59,212 nt of DNA, from the NCBI RefSeq assembly GCF_000817785.2, contig NZ_JTCM02000032.1:1-59212 (forward strand), read 5' to 3'. The notes below the pieces were generated by a model, which was not told where the DNA came from, ran no database searches, and saw only the letters and a program-made list of their open reading frames with translations. Below, piece after piece: positions 47,133-56,402 of this stretch (positions are counted from its first letter, which is position 1; each line of letters begins with the position of its first letter). The stretch comes from Hassallia byssoidea VB512170. GTDB lineage: Bacteria; Cyanobacteriota; Cyanobacteriia; Cyanobacteriales; Nostocaceae. Position numbers and translations under genes: made by a program.

Positions 47133-47939
47133 CTACTTGTCAGAAGTTTCAAGGCTTTGCTTGAGGGTTTGACAAAACTCAGCGATCGCCTTTAATCCTT
47201 GTTCTGAGTTACCTTCTGCCAGACGTTTGACAAAAGCGCTACCAACAATTGCTGCATCAGCGCCCCACTCGCGCACCTGATGAGCTTGTTCTGGCTGGGA
47301 AATGCCAAAGCCAACACCGATAGGCTTGTCAGTAACACCACGTATTTCTTTAAGTAAATCTGACACTCTTGATTGAATTTGCGATCGCATTCCCGTCACG
47401 CCGGTGACGCTAACCAAATAAATAAATCCTTGAGAAGAACGAGCGATCGCTTCTATTCTTTCAGTTGAACTTGTGGGAGCAACCAATAAAGTAACATCAA
47501 TTCCCATCTCAGAAGCAGGTTGCAACAAACCTTGAGCTTCTTCTAAAGGTAAGTCCGGAACTACCAATCCCGCCACACCAGCATCTACAATCTGAGTGAG
47601 AAACTTTTCAATTCCCCGGTACAAAATTGGGTTGTAATAATTAAATAGAATGATAGGCGATCGCAAACTTGGAATAGTTGCTTTCACCATTTCCAAAACA
47701 GAATCAAATTTCGTTCCTTTTTGTAAAGCGCGGGTAGCAGCAGCTTGAATTACTGGTCCATCCGCCAGAGGATCTGAATAAGGAACACCCAATTCAATTA
47801 TGTCCGCTCCACTGCGATCCAGAACCTGCAACGCTTGGGCAGTTGTTTCTAAATTCGGATCGCCAGCAGTAATAAACGGAATCAGCGCACACTCGGAGTT
47901 ACGCGAGAGATTTTCAAAGCAATCAGAAATCGCAGTCAT
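47133..47939 (-). CDS. trpA: Tryptophan synthase alpha subunit
   Basis: Cleaves indole-3-glycerol phosphate to indole and glyceraldehyde-3-phosphate, passing indole to TrpB. The TIM barrel begins with [12 protein letters not shown]. The catalytic pair is Glu49 in [16 protein letters not shown] and Asp60. The phosphate site is GVTGMRS and [10 protein letters not shown], and the C-terminal [10 protein letters not shown] is normal. 268 residues, the usual length. It follows ndhL and a DUF3007 gene on the same strand, a neighbourhood I recall from many cyanobacteria; the interval to DUF3007 is filled with 9-mer repeats. Confidence 0.96.
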   Translation of the reverse strand: MTAISDCFENLSRNSECALIPFITAGDPNLETTAQALQVLDRSGADIIELGVPYSDPLADGPVIQAAATRALQKGTKFDSVLEMVKATIPSLRSPIILFNYYNPILYRGIEKFLTQIVDAGVAGLVVPDLPLEEAQGLLQPASEMGIDVTLLVAPTSSTERIEAIARSSQGFIYLVSVTGVTGMRSQIQSRVSDLLKEIRGVTDKPIGVGFGISQPEQAHQVREWGADAAIVGSAFVKRLAEGNSEQGLKAIAEFCQTLKQSLETSDK

Positions 47940-48144
47940 TAGTTATTGGGCATTGGGCATTGGGCAAGGGGACGGAAAGACAAGGGGACAGGGGGGACAA
48001 GGGGGACAAGGGGGACAAGGGGGGCAGGGGGCAGCAGGCAGGGGACAGCAGGCAGGGGACAGCGGGCAGGAGGAGTTTGCCTCCTTGTCTCCCTTGTCTC
48101 CCTTGTCTTCCCCATCCCCCCCTCTCAAGAACTCTCCCCATCTC
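47940..48144. repeat. G-rich 9-mer tandem repeats between trpA and the DUF3007 gene
   Basis: GGGGGACAA units at about 47990-48030 and the complementary TCTCCCTTG units at about 48085-48110, plus GCAGGGGACA-type repeats at 48030-48065. Runs of four or five G separated by 4 nt fit a G-quadruplex pattern. Short open frames on both strands are only repeat translations. Confidence 0.8.
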
Positions 48145-48447
48145 TTAAGAGTCCCTACTCTCTATATCGGCTTGAAGTTTTGCGAGTTCTTCGGGGGTGA
48201 GTTCGTCGAGTCGCTTTTGCAAAAAAGCTTTTTCGTATTCTTCCCGTTGCTGATGGTAGGTCATTTTTTGCCCAACCGCACGAAAAAGATAGGTTGCTAC
48301 CCAGCCAATCAACCCACAGACTAGCAAGGCTTGGCTCCAAATCCCGGCTTTTTGGCTATCTAAGCCTACTAGCAGGAATAATACATAAGCCAAACCGCCA
48401 GCTACAAAAACGCCAAAGACAATTCCAACAGCGTCAATCCGTCGCAT
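48145..48447 (-). CDS. DUF3007 family membrane protein
   Basis: A 100-residue protein with two transmembrane helices (VGIVFGVFVAGGLAYVLFLL and AGIWSQALLVCGLIGWVATY) and a soluble acidic tail LTPEELAKLQADIESRDS. The DUF3007 assignment is from the sequence pattern. It lies directly between ndhL and trpA, which suggests a link to the NDH-1 complex or thylakoid, though that is an inference from position. Confidence 0.88.
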   Translation of the reverse strand: MRRIDAVGIVFGVFVAGGLAYVLFLLVGLDSQKAGIWSQALLVCGLIGWVATYLFRAVGQKMTYHQQREEYEKAFLQKRLDELTPEELAKLQADIESRDS

Positions 48448-48476
48448 GAGATTTATGACCTACCAATCAAATATCG

Positions 48477-48689
48477 TTAAACTTCAATTTGTCGCCGTTT
48501 GGGTCGAAGATTCACAAAAGGTGACAAAAGCAACAAACCCGGTAAGAAAAAGAACACGAGAAAGTACATAAAACCGCGCTCAAAGGAGCTAGCCACATAC
48601 CACCGCTGTGTGAGGTACACTAAGGCTGCTGCTGGTATGACTAATAGATAAGCTCCAGCCAAAATCAGATACAGTAGGGCTACAACCAT
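48477..48689 (-). CDS. ndhL: NAD(P)H-quinone oxidoreductase subunit L
   Basis: A 70-residue thylakoid membrane subunit of the cyanobacterial NDH-1 complex, specific to oxygenic phototrophs. Two helices ([20 protein letters not shown] and [20 protein letters not shown]) flank [14 protein letters not shown], the NdhL signature. The C-terminus [11 protein letters not shown] is usual. Upstream of a DUF3007 gene and trpA in the same direction; spacing of 29 bp to the former implies an operon. Confidence 0.95.
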   Translation of the reverse strand: MVVALLYLILAGAYLLVIPAAALVYLTQRWYVASSFERGFMYFLVFFFLPGLLLLSPFVNLRPKRRQIEV

Positions 48690-48748
48690 AATTGTGTCTC
48701 TATATAGAGGTGCATCTGTTTTCCATCATAGGCTGAACGCCGATTAGT

Positions 48749-51700
48749 TTAACTTTTTTGAGACGACGAAAGTCTGGCAATTTTTTTTGCGGGTTGTTTT
48801 ACAGGGATGTCGATCAAAAACTCAGCCCCTTCTTGTGGTTGGGACACACATTGTAATTTGCCTAGGTGCTTTTCGACAATTTGGTAACTAATTGAGAGTC
48901 CTAAACCTGTACCCTTACCCACCTCTTTTGTGGTGAAAAAGGGGTCAAATAGCTTCGCGTGTACTTCTTGGTTCATGCCGATTCCATTATCTTTGATGGA
49001 AATTTGTACCCAATCATTTTCTAAAAGCTGGGTTTTCATAGTAACGATCGGATGATATTTATCATTACCGGATTTACGAGACTGACGGCACGACTCTTCT
49101 AATGCGTCAATTGCATTGGAGAGTAGATTCATAAAAACTTGATTGAGTTGTCCGGCAAAACACTCTACCAGCGGTAACTCACCATACTGCTTGATCAACT
49201 CAATGCCTGAATGCAGTGAATTAGGCTTAAGACGATGCTGCAATATTAACAGAGTGCTATCAAGTCCCTCGTGGATATTAACGGGTTTTACCTCGGCTTG
49301 ATCCAAACGAGAGAAATTTCTTAACGAAAGAACAATCTCCCGAATGCGTTCAGCACCTAATTCCAGCGAAGAAAATAGTTTAGGCAAATCTTCTGCGATG
49401 AACTCTAAATCTGCCACTATTGCTTGTTTTTTAATTTCTGGTTCGGGTTCGGGATAGTAGTGTTGATAGAGATTGAGCATTTCAATCAAGTTTTGCGTGT
49501 ACTCATGAATATGAGCGAGATTGCCGTAGATAAAGTTGACAGGATTGTTAATTTCATGTGCCACCCCAGCAACTAATTGTCCTAAACTCGACATCTTTTC
49601 ACTGTGAATTAAATGAGCTTGAGTCTGCCTTAAATCGTCGAGTGTTTGGGAAAGTTGTGTGGCTTGCTGCTGTGTGTGTTTGAGCAGTACTGCGTGTTCG
49701 AGGGCAACTCCTAACTGAGAGGCAATTTGGCTGACAAATTCAATTTCTAAGTCTTGCCATTCACGGGATTTTTCACATTGATTAATACACAATAAGCCCC
49801 ATAGCTTATCTTGCTTAATCATGGGAACTACCAAGTTTGCCCTGACTCGGAAGCGAGACAGCATTGATATATAACAATCGTCTAGCTCAGAGTTATAAAT
49901 ATCACTAACTGCATGGATATGACCTTGACGGAATTTCTCGGTATACTTCTCACCTATGCAGCGATCGTATACTTTTGCGGTTAAGGTTGATGGCAAACCA
50001 GGGGCAACATCTTCAGCAATAACTTCGCCACCGTCATATTCAGAGTCGGAGTAGAAGCGAAAAACAACAACACGATCGCCATTGAGTACTCGGCGGAGTT
50101 CTTGCGTGGTGGTTTGAAAAATCTCGTTCAAGTCGAGCGATTCCCGAACTTTGGTAATCACACTCGCTAGGGTTTGCTGCTGTTCTGCCACATGAGCCAA
50201 TTGTATAGATTGCGATCGCATTTGTTCTAGATATTCAGCTTGCTGCACTGCCACCCCTAGCTGAGTCGCAATTTGCGTGAAAAACTCTACTTCCAAAGCT
50301 TCCCAATGCCGACTGCTTGAGTGTTGATAAGCACTCAGTAAACCCCATAGCTCTTGCCCAACAAAAATCGGCGCAATCATAAACGCTTGCACATGAAATT
50401 GTTCGAGTAAATCAATGTGACATTGGCTAAATTCCATGCTGTACACATCATCGACCACAAACGGCTGATTATGGCGATAACGTCCCCCTTGGGTTTGTTG
50501 TAAGTGGGTGTCGTCCCATACCATGCCTACTCCAAGTTTGACGCTTCTGTGCCATCGGGGATTTGCAGATTCATAATCGCTGACAAATTCACCTCCCCAA
50601 TCGTCATTAAAGCGATAAACTGCGACGCGATCGCTTTTGATTAGTTGACAAACTTCCTCAGTTGTGGTATAAAAAATATTTTCCACATCCAGCGATTGTC
50701 GCATTTTGGCTATGATCCCAGCCAAAGCTTGCTGCCGTTCAACAGAGCGCTGTAGCTCAATAGTTGAGCGTTGCAAGTCGGTGTTAGTTTGTTGCAGTTG
50801 GGCAGTGCGATCGCGTACTTGTTGCTCTAAATTTGTATTGAGAGTTTGTACCTGTTGGTAAAGTCGGTATTGTCTCACAGCAGTGGAAAAGCGCTCACCT
50901 AATGCTTGCGCCAGCTTGACTTCTGATTCTCCCCACTGTTGTGCTTGCCCAGTTTTCAATTCGCGCCACGCTTCAAACGACTGACGCGCCATCATTTGGC
51001 GAGAATCAGTAGAAAAACAGCCTGCCCAAATCGTTTCAATATCTACCTCATCTCGGAAGATAGTCAAGCAGCCAACGACGGTAGAACCATGCAGAAGCGG
51101 TACAATTAACAAGCCGCGAATTTGGGTTGCTTGGAAACAACAAGCGAGCGAGCGAAATAAAGGTTCTTTATAAACGTCGGCGATCGCCCACAAATTTGAG
51201 TCTGAAGTTAGTTCGTTAGGTGGGGCAGTCAAAGCATAAACGGCTCTCATCCAGTTTACCGACCAAGATTTAGCACTTGGCTGTTCTGGATTGCCGACGG
51301 GTAACATCGAGGCAGAATAAAGATATTTCTGCCACAATCGATGCTCCTCAATATGTCTACCTTGCCCGCCATCGAGTTGGGTAGGCTGCACCCCACAAAT
51401 GTAGATTTCTGCGCTTTGCTCGTTATCTGGCAGCAAGTAGAGGCGTCCTCCAGAGCCTGCAAAGGCTGCCACAGTCTCTTCTAGGGCAGCTTCCAGCTGA
51501 ACAATGGGAGTACTGTACAATTGCTGGGTAACTTGGTTAATAATGGCTTCTTGGCGGGCTTGCTGTCGCACTTGGTTGAGCAATATCGATTGAGAAATAG
51601 CGATCGCCACTTGATCGACTACAGACTGAATAAATAATAATTCCTGCTCTGTTACTACCCGTGGTTCTGAATGGTGAGACACCAACAGCCCCCATAATTG

Positions 51701-52222
51701 AGATGATTGCTGTAAAGAAGGTAAAGAATCTTTACCGGTTTCCTTGCTTTCTAGAACGATGGGCACTACAACCGAAGACTTTACACCCATTGCCGTTAAA
51801 TATTCTACATGGCAAGGATCGACCGGGCGATAACGAATATCTTGCTGGTCTAACAATTCGCCTGTTTCTCGGCAATTAAGAAGACTGATACCGATTTCGT
51901 GTGTTGCCAAATTGACGATTGTTCGCTGGCGTGCCCGAACATACAATTCACGCGCATAGGGGGGAATGTCATCTGCGGGAAAATTCAGCCCTAGCAAAGG
52001 AGGTAAACGTCCTTCCTGAATTGATTCGGCAATTACTAATCCATGACTGTCAGGTTGAAACTGATAAATTTTTACGCGATCGGTGCCGAGAAACGAACGG
52101 ACTTCGGCAACCGTCGCCGATAAAATTTCTTGAAGTTCTAAAGATTGCCGAATGCGATTTGCAATGCGGTGTAAAAAAATCTCTTGAGTAAGACCTACAT
52201 GCTTAGTAAGCGAATCTCCCAT
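48749..52222 (-). CDS. Four-GAF sensor histidine kinase with candidate bilin sites
   Basis: An 1157-residue cytoplasmic kinase. Four GAF domains are at about residues 20-215, 225-455, 500-665 and 680-850. GAF1 has VDPCHVEYLTAMGV (Cys137-His138), GAF3 has FSQCHIDLLEQFHV (Cys601-His602) and GAF4 has LDDCYISMLSRFRV (Cys783-Tyr784). This cysteine position is the canonical bilin attachment site in cyanobacteriochromes. GAF2 lacks it. A coiled coil (860-875) leads to the H box GVAHEINNP (His889), then N-box LLSNAIDAL, KDNGIGM and GKGTGLGLS. No transmembrane segment or receiver is present. Transcribed towards ndhL, 60 bp away. Confidence 0.9.
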   Translation of the reverse strand: MGDSLTKHVGLTQEIFLHRIANRIRQSLELQEILSATVAEVRSFLGTDRVKIYQFQPDSHGLVIAESIQEGRLPPLLGLNFPADDIPPYARELYVRARQRTIVNLATHEIGISLLNCRETGELLDQQDIRYRPVDPCHVEYLTAMGVKSSVVVPIVLESKETGKDSLPSLQQSSQLWGLLVSHHSEPRVVTEQELLFIQSVVDQVAIAISQSILLNQVRQQARQEAIINQVTQQLYSTPIVQLEAALEETVAAFAGSGGRLYLLPDNEQSAEIYICGVQPTQLDGGQGRHIEEHRLWQKYLYSASMLPVGNPEQPSAKSWSVNWMRAVYALTAPPNELTSDSNLWAIADVYKEPLFRSLACCFQATQIRGLLIVPLLHGSTVVGCLTIFRDEVDIETIWAGCFSTDSRQMMARQSFEAWRELKTGQAQQWGESEVKLAQALGERFSTAVRQYRLYQQVQTLNTNLEQQVRDRTAQLQQTNTDLQRSTIELQRSVERQQALAGIIAKMRQSLDVENIFYTTTEEVCQLIKSDRVAVYRFNDDWGGEFVSDYESANPRWHRSVKLGVGMVWDDTHLQQTQGGRYRHNQPFVVDDVYSMEFSQCHIDLLEQFHVQAFMIAPIFVGQELWGLLSAYQHSSSRHWEALEVEFFTQIATQLGVAVQQAEYLEQMRSQSIQLAHVAEQQQTLASVITKVRESLDLNEIFQTTTQELRRVLNGDRVVVFRFYSDSEYDGGEVIAEDVAPGLPSTLTAKVYDRCIGEKYTEKFRQGHIHAVSDIYNSELDDCYISMLSRFRVRANLVVPMIKQDKLWGLLCINQCEKSREWQDLEIEFVSQIASQLGVALEHAVLLKHTQQQATQLSQTLDDLRQTQAHLIHSEKMSSLGQLVAGVAHEINNPVNFIYGNLAHIHEYTQNLIEMLNLYQHYYPEPEPEIKKQAIVADLEFIAEDLPKLFSSLELGAERIREIVLSLRNFSRLDQAEVKPVNIHEGLDSTLLILQHRLKPNSLHSGIELIKQYGELPLVECFAGQLNQVFMNLLSNAIDALEESCRQSRKSGNDKYHPIVTMKTQLLENDWVQISIKDNGIGMNQEVHAKLFDPFFTTKEVGKGTGLGLSISYQIVEKHLGKLQCVSQPQEGAEFLIDIPVKQPAKKIARLSSSQKS

Positions 52223-52598
52223 ATGTTCTACTCTTATTGAATATCTAAAAATTTTTTGGGTTTGGATATTTTACTATTTTTGTTATAAATTGTTATATAA
52301 AACAGTCGTAAAAACACGTATAGAGAAAATTTGAAATTAAACTATAGCTAATTTAAATTGCGTAGCTTTGGGATAAAATCGCGATCGCCTAAAATCTACC
52401 TATAAGCGTGAAAGCCTTTGTCTGATATAGGTTTGATGATTCGCTACTTCAAAGAGCGATCGTCTCCCACTTACTACTCTGACGGTAAGCCAGAAAAAAA
52501 TTTTTTTAATTCAGTTGGACAAAAGACGCAATTGATGGTGGAATAGATGAGGAGGTATTTGCTGCCTCAATAAAATAAGCAAATCCCAAATAGCTGAT
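52223..52598. other. Divergent promoter region
   Basis: 376 bp between the histidine kinase (minus) and tRNA-Leu (plus). No gene. AT-rich at 52230-52330, a HIP1 octamer near 52380, and several A-runs at 52490-52510. It probably holds both promoters. Confidence 0.5.
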
Positions 52599-53026
52599 GG
52601 GGGTGTGGCGGAATGGTAGACGCTACGGACTTAGCTAACTGAGCCTTGAAGGAGAAATCCCTCAAGTGACCGCTCTCAAACTCAGGGAAACCTAAATCTG
52701 GCAACAGACATGGCAATCCTGAGCCAAGCCCAGCGATTTTAGATTTTGCGAAAAGTTTGAGCGGAGGTTTCCTCCGATCAAAGCTTTTCAAGACAGATTT
52801 TAGATTTGTGATTGCTCTTGAATCCAAAATCCAAAATCCAAAATTTAAAATTCAGGGAAGGTGCAGAGACCCGACGGGAGCTACCCTAACGTCAAGTCGA
52901 GGGTAAAGGGAGAGTCCAATTCTCAAAGCCGAAAGGTAAAACCGATTAGGCAGTAGCGAAAGCTGCGGGAGAATGAAAATCCGTTGACCGTAAAAGGTCG
53001 TGTGGGTTCAAGTCCCTCCACCCCCA
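52599..53026 (+). tRNA. tRNA-Leu(UAA) interrupted by a group I intron
   Basis: The 5' exon is 52599-52632 (GGGGGTG acceptor arm to ACGGACTT) and the 3' exon is 52976-53026 (AAAATCCGT to CACCCCCA). Spliced, they give an 85-nt tRNA with anticodon loop CUUAAAA, anticodon UAA, the variable arm of a leucine tRNA and TTCAAGTC in the T loop. The insertion is between anticodon positions 34 and 35, the classical cyanobacterial and plastid location. CCA is not encoded. Confidence 0.97.
52633..52975 (+). ncRNA. Group I intron of tRNA-Leu(UAA)
   Basis: 343 nt, ending in G before AAAATCC. Core pieces include CTGAGCCTTGAAG near the 5' end, GGCAATCCTGAGCCAAGCCC (P/Q region), GGTGCAGAGACCCGACGGG (R region) and GAGAGTCCAATTCTCAAAGC (S/P9 region). 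52738-52860 is a variable loop with heptamer-like TTAGATT and TCCAAAA repeats, where P6b-type repeats are known to expand. No homing endonuclease gene is present. Confidence 0.92.
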
Positions 53027-53045
53027 TAAAAAAAGTCAAGATTCA

Positions 53046-53079
53046 AATAGGCTTGTTCTGCAAGCCTATTGTCGTTTTT
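53046..53079 (+). terminator. Rho-independent terminator of tRNA-Leu
   Basis: AATAGGCTTG (53046-53055), a 5-nt loop, then CAAGCCTATT (53061-53070), followed by GTCGTTTTT. A 10-bp perfect stem and a T-run close to the tRNA end make this convincing. Confidence 0.88.
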
Positions 53080-53405
53080 ATAGTTGCTGTAGTAGGCACT
53101 GAAGTGCCTAAAATAAGCGCTTAAGCGCTTACTACGAGCTTAAATTTACGTTTTTTGTGTGACACGCAGCTTTTGTCCTGTTACTAATTATGGCAATTGC
53201 AGGTACATCGTAATTTAAAACAATAATTAGTATAAATAAATACGTATATATATATATACATAAGAAATAAATGAATTTAATATTCTGTTTATCAAATTTA
53301 TGTAAAAAGATTACTTAATCTTTGAATAACAGATTGATACTCTTGTTCGCCAAGGTTAAGCTGATAAGAATATAGTCGGCAAACTTTTTGGTCTTGAGAA
53401 CTGCA
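53080..53405. other. Intergenic region upstream of the 484-residue gene
   Basis: Contains a dispersed double-hairpin repeat at 53089-53137 (GTAGTAGGCACTGAAGTGCC and AGCGCTTAAGCGCTTACTAC), the same family as 6477-6535 and 27311-27358. After about 53220 the DNA is AT-rich, with a TATATATATATA run near 53250. No gene. Confidence 0.65.
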
Positions 53406-54860
53406 ATGACCGCAAATAAATTACAGAAAAGTCAAGGAAATAAGCATTTTGTTAAGTCTAACTCTAGACAGATAAATCTGCAAACTGCACAAGAGAGAAC
53501 TTATAAGTTTTTAGTAGAAATTGTGCAAAAATGGTCGCCGGAAGACGTTTTAAAAGAATTTAAGCTTTTATTTATAGACTGTCTTGATTCAGTTGATTTA
53601 AATTCTGCGCCAAGTATATATGCAATGTTTTCTGAGAATAACGAACAAGAGTTTCGCCATACACTTAAGCGATGTTGCTACATTATAGTTAATAACTGGG
53701 ATTCTCAGAGAAAACACAAATACATCAAAGAATTAGTGGAATTATTTGTTAATTACAAAATTCAGATATGGACTGCTGAATCTTGTTCAAATAAAATAAA
53801 TATTTACCAAAAATGGTTAATAAATTTTGTTAACAGCAACGACTATGAAGAACTAAAATTATTTGCTCTTAGACATAAAGAACAAAACAAAGGTCATTGG
53901 ACTAATCGCTACACAACATATTTATTAGTTGCTCAATCTTTTGATAAAAACAATCCAAAAGAGCAACAAGAAGCGGCTTTAAAGCGTTCCAAGCAGATGA
54001 AAGACAAATTTAAGTTTGAACTAGCGATGTATATTGCTCGTTCTCAGTCTGCTAAATCAAGCGAAACACGTTACATAAATCCCACTATTTTGGGAGATAA
54101 TGTTTTGCATTTAATCAAGACAATTGTTTTAAAAAAAGGTGCATTTAGTCACGAAAATCTGGCGAATATATTTCTCAGACAGACTCAAAATCAAACTTTC
54201 AAAGACTTTAAAGACAGCTTACAAAAATATATGATTTTTTCTGTAGAACGCCAAGACTTTGTAGAAACGTTGAAACAGCAGTTGTCAGATAAAATATCGC
54301 CTTGGAAGAAAGAATATGATGAAAAACCTATTAGTAAAGAATTGTTATTGAGAACCTGTAACCGAGTGATTGATTGTCTAACAACAGAAAAGGGACGAGA
54401 ACCTTCGCCATTATTCGTTTTATTGCTTTCTCAGGGTCATCCTTTAACATTGGTGGTTGTACTGCTAAAAGTAATTTTGATTTGTAAAAATGCCCGCAGT
54501 CATTTAGAAATTAGAATGGCTGATTTGATTGGTTATTACGATAACTATCCAGAAGAGGAATGCCAATGGGTTATTAATTTTATAGAAATTTTTAATATCA
54601 CTTTTGCAATTTATGCCGAAAACGTTGAATATAACTTGATTAACATGAAACAAGATGAGCAAACCTCTCAACCAAAGGTGAATTTAGATGGCTATCGTGT
54701 GTTTTCTCAGTTAAAAGTAGATGCACTTCGGAGGGGGGATGGGGGGATGGGGGGACAAGGGGGACAAGGGAGACAAGGGGACAAGGGGAGCCAGCGCCGT
54801 GCGGAGGTTCCCTCCGTTGAGGCGCCTGGCGTGGACAAGGGGGACAAGGGTGATTTTTGA
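53406..54860 (+). CDS. Protein of unknown function with repeat-derived C-terminus
   Basis: A 484-residue soluble protein. Residues 15-425 are helical and strongly Lys/Glu-rich with no signal or membrane segment (for example WSPEDVLKEFKLLFIDCLDS and YLLVAQSFDKNNPKEQQEAA); I do not recognise a fold. From about residue 440 the protein is only repeat translation (GGQGGQGRQGDKGSQ, then EVPSVEAPGVDKGDKGDF), reading through 9-mer and hairpin repeats at about 54736-54857. The genuine end may have been lost. A TTG at 53388 would add six residues; ATG 53406 is preferred. Confidence 0.65.
   Translation: MTANKLQKSQGNKHFVKSNSRQINLQTAQERTYKFLVEIVQKWSPEDVLKEFKLLFIDCLDSVDLNSAPSIYAMFSENNEQEFRHTLKRCCYIIVNNWDSQRKHKYIKELVELFVNYKIQIWTAESCSNKINIYQKWLINFVNSNDYEELKLFALRHKEQNKGHWTNRYTTYLLVAQSFDKNNPKEQQEAALKRSKQMKDKFKFELAMYIARSQSAKSSETRYINPTILGDNVLHLIKTIVLKKGAFSHENLANIFLRQTQNQTFKDFKDSLQKYMIFSVERQDFVETLKQQLSDKISPWKKEYDEKPISKELLLRTCNRVIDCLTTEKGREPSPLFVLLLSQGHPLTLVVVLLKVILICKNARSHLEIRMADLIGYYDNYPEEECQWVINFIEIFNITFAIYAENVEYNLINMKQDEQTSQPKVNLDGYRVFSQLKVDALRRGDGGMGGQGGQGRQGDKGSQRRAEVPSVEAPGVDKGDKGDF
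54781..54840. repeat. 54-bp hairpin repeat inside the 484-residue gene
   Basis: ACAAGGGGAGCCAGCGCC, a hairpin TGCGGAGGTTCCCTCCG, and GCCTGGCGTGGACAAGG. This is the reverse complement, with only a few differences, of the tandem units at 59117-59212. It is read in frame as part of the preceding gene. Confidence 0.8.
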
Positions 54861-54933
54861 CTTTTAACTTTTAATTCCTAACTCCTAATTCCTAACTCCT
54901 AACTCCTAACTCCTAACGATCGCACGATCGCAC

Positions 54934-55857
54934 TTATGATTGAGTTTGACGTTCGTCGAGCCAAGCTAATGCAGCACCAGCGGTTTCAGCGACAATGCTA
55001 ATCAGACGATAGAGAGCGATCGCACTAATGACTATAGCAGCCGGAAAGCGATTTTGTAATAAGGCGATCGCTGTGGCTTCAAATACACCCAAACCCCCAG
55101 GTGCCCCAGGAACAACAAACCCCACTAACCAAGCGAAACTAAAAGCACCGATTAATAAAGGAATTTGACTGAAATTCAACGGACCCAAAGCAAACATAGT
55201 TAATATAAACCCAGTGCTTCGCAATCCCAAAAAGCCGAGTTCTCCTAACAAAGGTCGCACCGGATAGCGTCTAATACTCACCCTAGGGTTTGACTCGGTA
55301 GTAGTATTAGACATTCTCCCCTTCAAGCGTTGCAAAAAGCTAATAGCCGGATTTAAAAATCGAGGATGAACTACACAAAGCACTCCCAGCAAAGTTAGCA
55401 GTTGGGCTATTTGCGCGAACAAGTTGACATTGCCTGCTGCAAATGTGCCACCAAGTGAGACAATGATAATTAAAGCAGCTGCTGCCATTAGTAACGGCTC
55501 TAGCAATACGCTCAAGGTGGCTGCGCTTGGTGAAACATTGGCATTTTTGGCGGCGACAATTCGCCCGTAGTGATGCCAGATATTACCTGGCAAATACTTG
55601 GCGATGTTTGTTTTCAGGTAAACTTGAATAAAATGGACAGGTTCTACAGGTTGATTTAAGTCTTGCAGAACCCAAGTCCATACCCAGCCTGCCCAAGTGT
55701 GTGCAAGCAAAGTTACGCCTGTGGCGATCGCTATAATTGCCCATCCAACTGCATCAATGCGGATGGCTGTCACCTCAAGCCAGTGATCCTTAAAAGCTCT
55801 GGCTAAAAAAAATAGCGTTCCCCCCAAAATTAGCCAGCGTAAAAATTGCTTCATCAT
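54934..55857 (-). CDS. UPF0104 / LPG synthase TM-domain family protein
   Basis: A 307-residue polytopic inner-membrane protein with about eight hydrophobic segments. It contains YLKTNIAKYLPGNIWHHYGR, the conserved loop of this family, and PGAPGGLGVFEATAIALL, the signature found in the membrane half of MprF-like lipid flippases and archaeal AglD-like proteins. No catalytic LPG synthase (GNAT-like) domain is attached. A role in lipid or glycolipid translocation is plausible but unproven. It is convergent with the 484-residue gene. Confidence 0.85.
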   Translation of the reverse strand: MMKQFLRWLILGGTLFFLARAFKDHWLEVTAIRIDAVGWAIIAIATGVTLLAHTWAGWVWTWVLQDLNQPVEPVHFIQVYLKTNIAKYLPGNIWHHYGRIVAAKNANVSPSAATLSVLLEPLLMAAAALIIIVSLGGTFAAGNVNLFAQIAQLLTLLGVLCVVHPRFLNPAISFLQRLKGRMSNTTTESNPRVSIRRYPVRPLLGELGFLGLRSTGFILTMFALGPLNFSQIPLLIGAFSFAWLVGFVVPGAPGGLGVFEATAIALLQNRFPAAIVISAIALYRLISIVAETAGAALAWLDERQTQS

Positions 55858-56402
55858 TTTGGTAATTTAACTGATAAACTTTTTTATGGCTGAACACCTA
55901 AAATCTTATGGTAAATTAGCCAAATATACCCAACTTTTCTGAAAACGTGAAGTCTTAACAAGTTTTCATATCCTCATCATCATTAAATTTTTTCCTAAAT
56001 TAAAAATCAGTGTTGGCATTCTCCTTCTTTCAAAACGGCGAACAACTACAAATTTTGTGTAATTTTATGTAAAGCCGCATCGAGAGTTTCCCATAGACTA
56101 ATTAACTTCAATCTCAAGGCTGACATAAGTAAACATTAGTTGATAACTAAATATTCATACAAGAGAAAAGAAAAGTAAATTGGCACAAGCGAATACAAAG
56201 CTAATTATAGTAGCTTATATCTCTCTTAAGTTAGAGAACAATGACGTGAATGTAGTAGTCAAAATGTGACCTTCGCTAGAGGCAAAGGTTGCCTTTTTCA
56301 CTCTAAGCTTGACAAGCGTTGATTAAATATTCATCAACTTAAAGGTAAACAAATCTGTTGACCGAAAAAAATTGGTTTGTTTCAAGTTGAAAGGAGGACT
56401 TC
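55858..56402. other. Divergent intergenic region with leader hairpin
   Basis: 545 bp between the UPF0104 gene (minus) and the lipoprotein gene (plus). No gene. GGCAA-AGG-TTGCC followed by TTTTT at 56281-56298 looks like a terminator or attenuator about 105 bp before the lipoprotein start. The ribosome site AAAGGAGG is at about 56390-56397. Confidence 0.55.

Noticed and set aside
47800-48324. A 174-residue plus-strand frame and neighbours across trpA, the repeats and the DUF3007 gene
   Set aside because: It crosses the opposite strand of two recognised genes and is Gly/Gln repeat in the middle.
48749-52222. Classification as a true phytochrome
   Set aside because: There is no PHY domain or knotted PAS-GAF N-terminus; only GAF domains and a kinase are seen.
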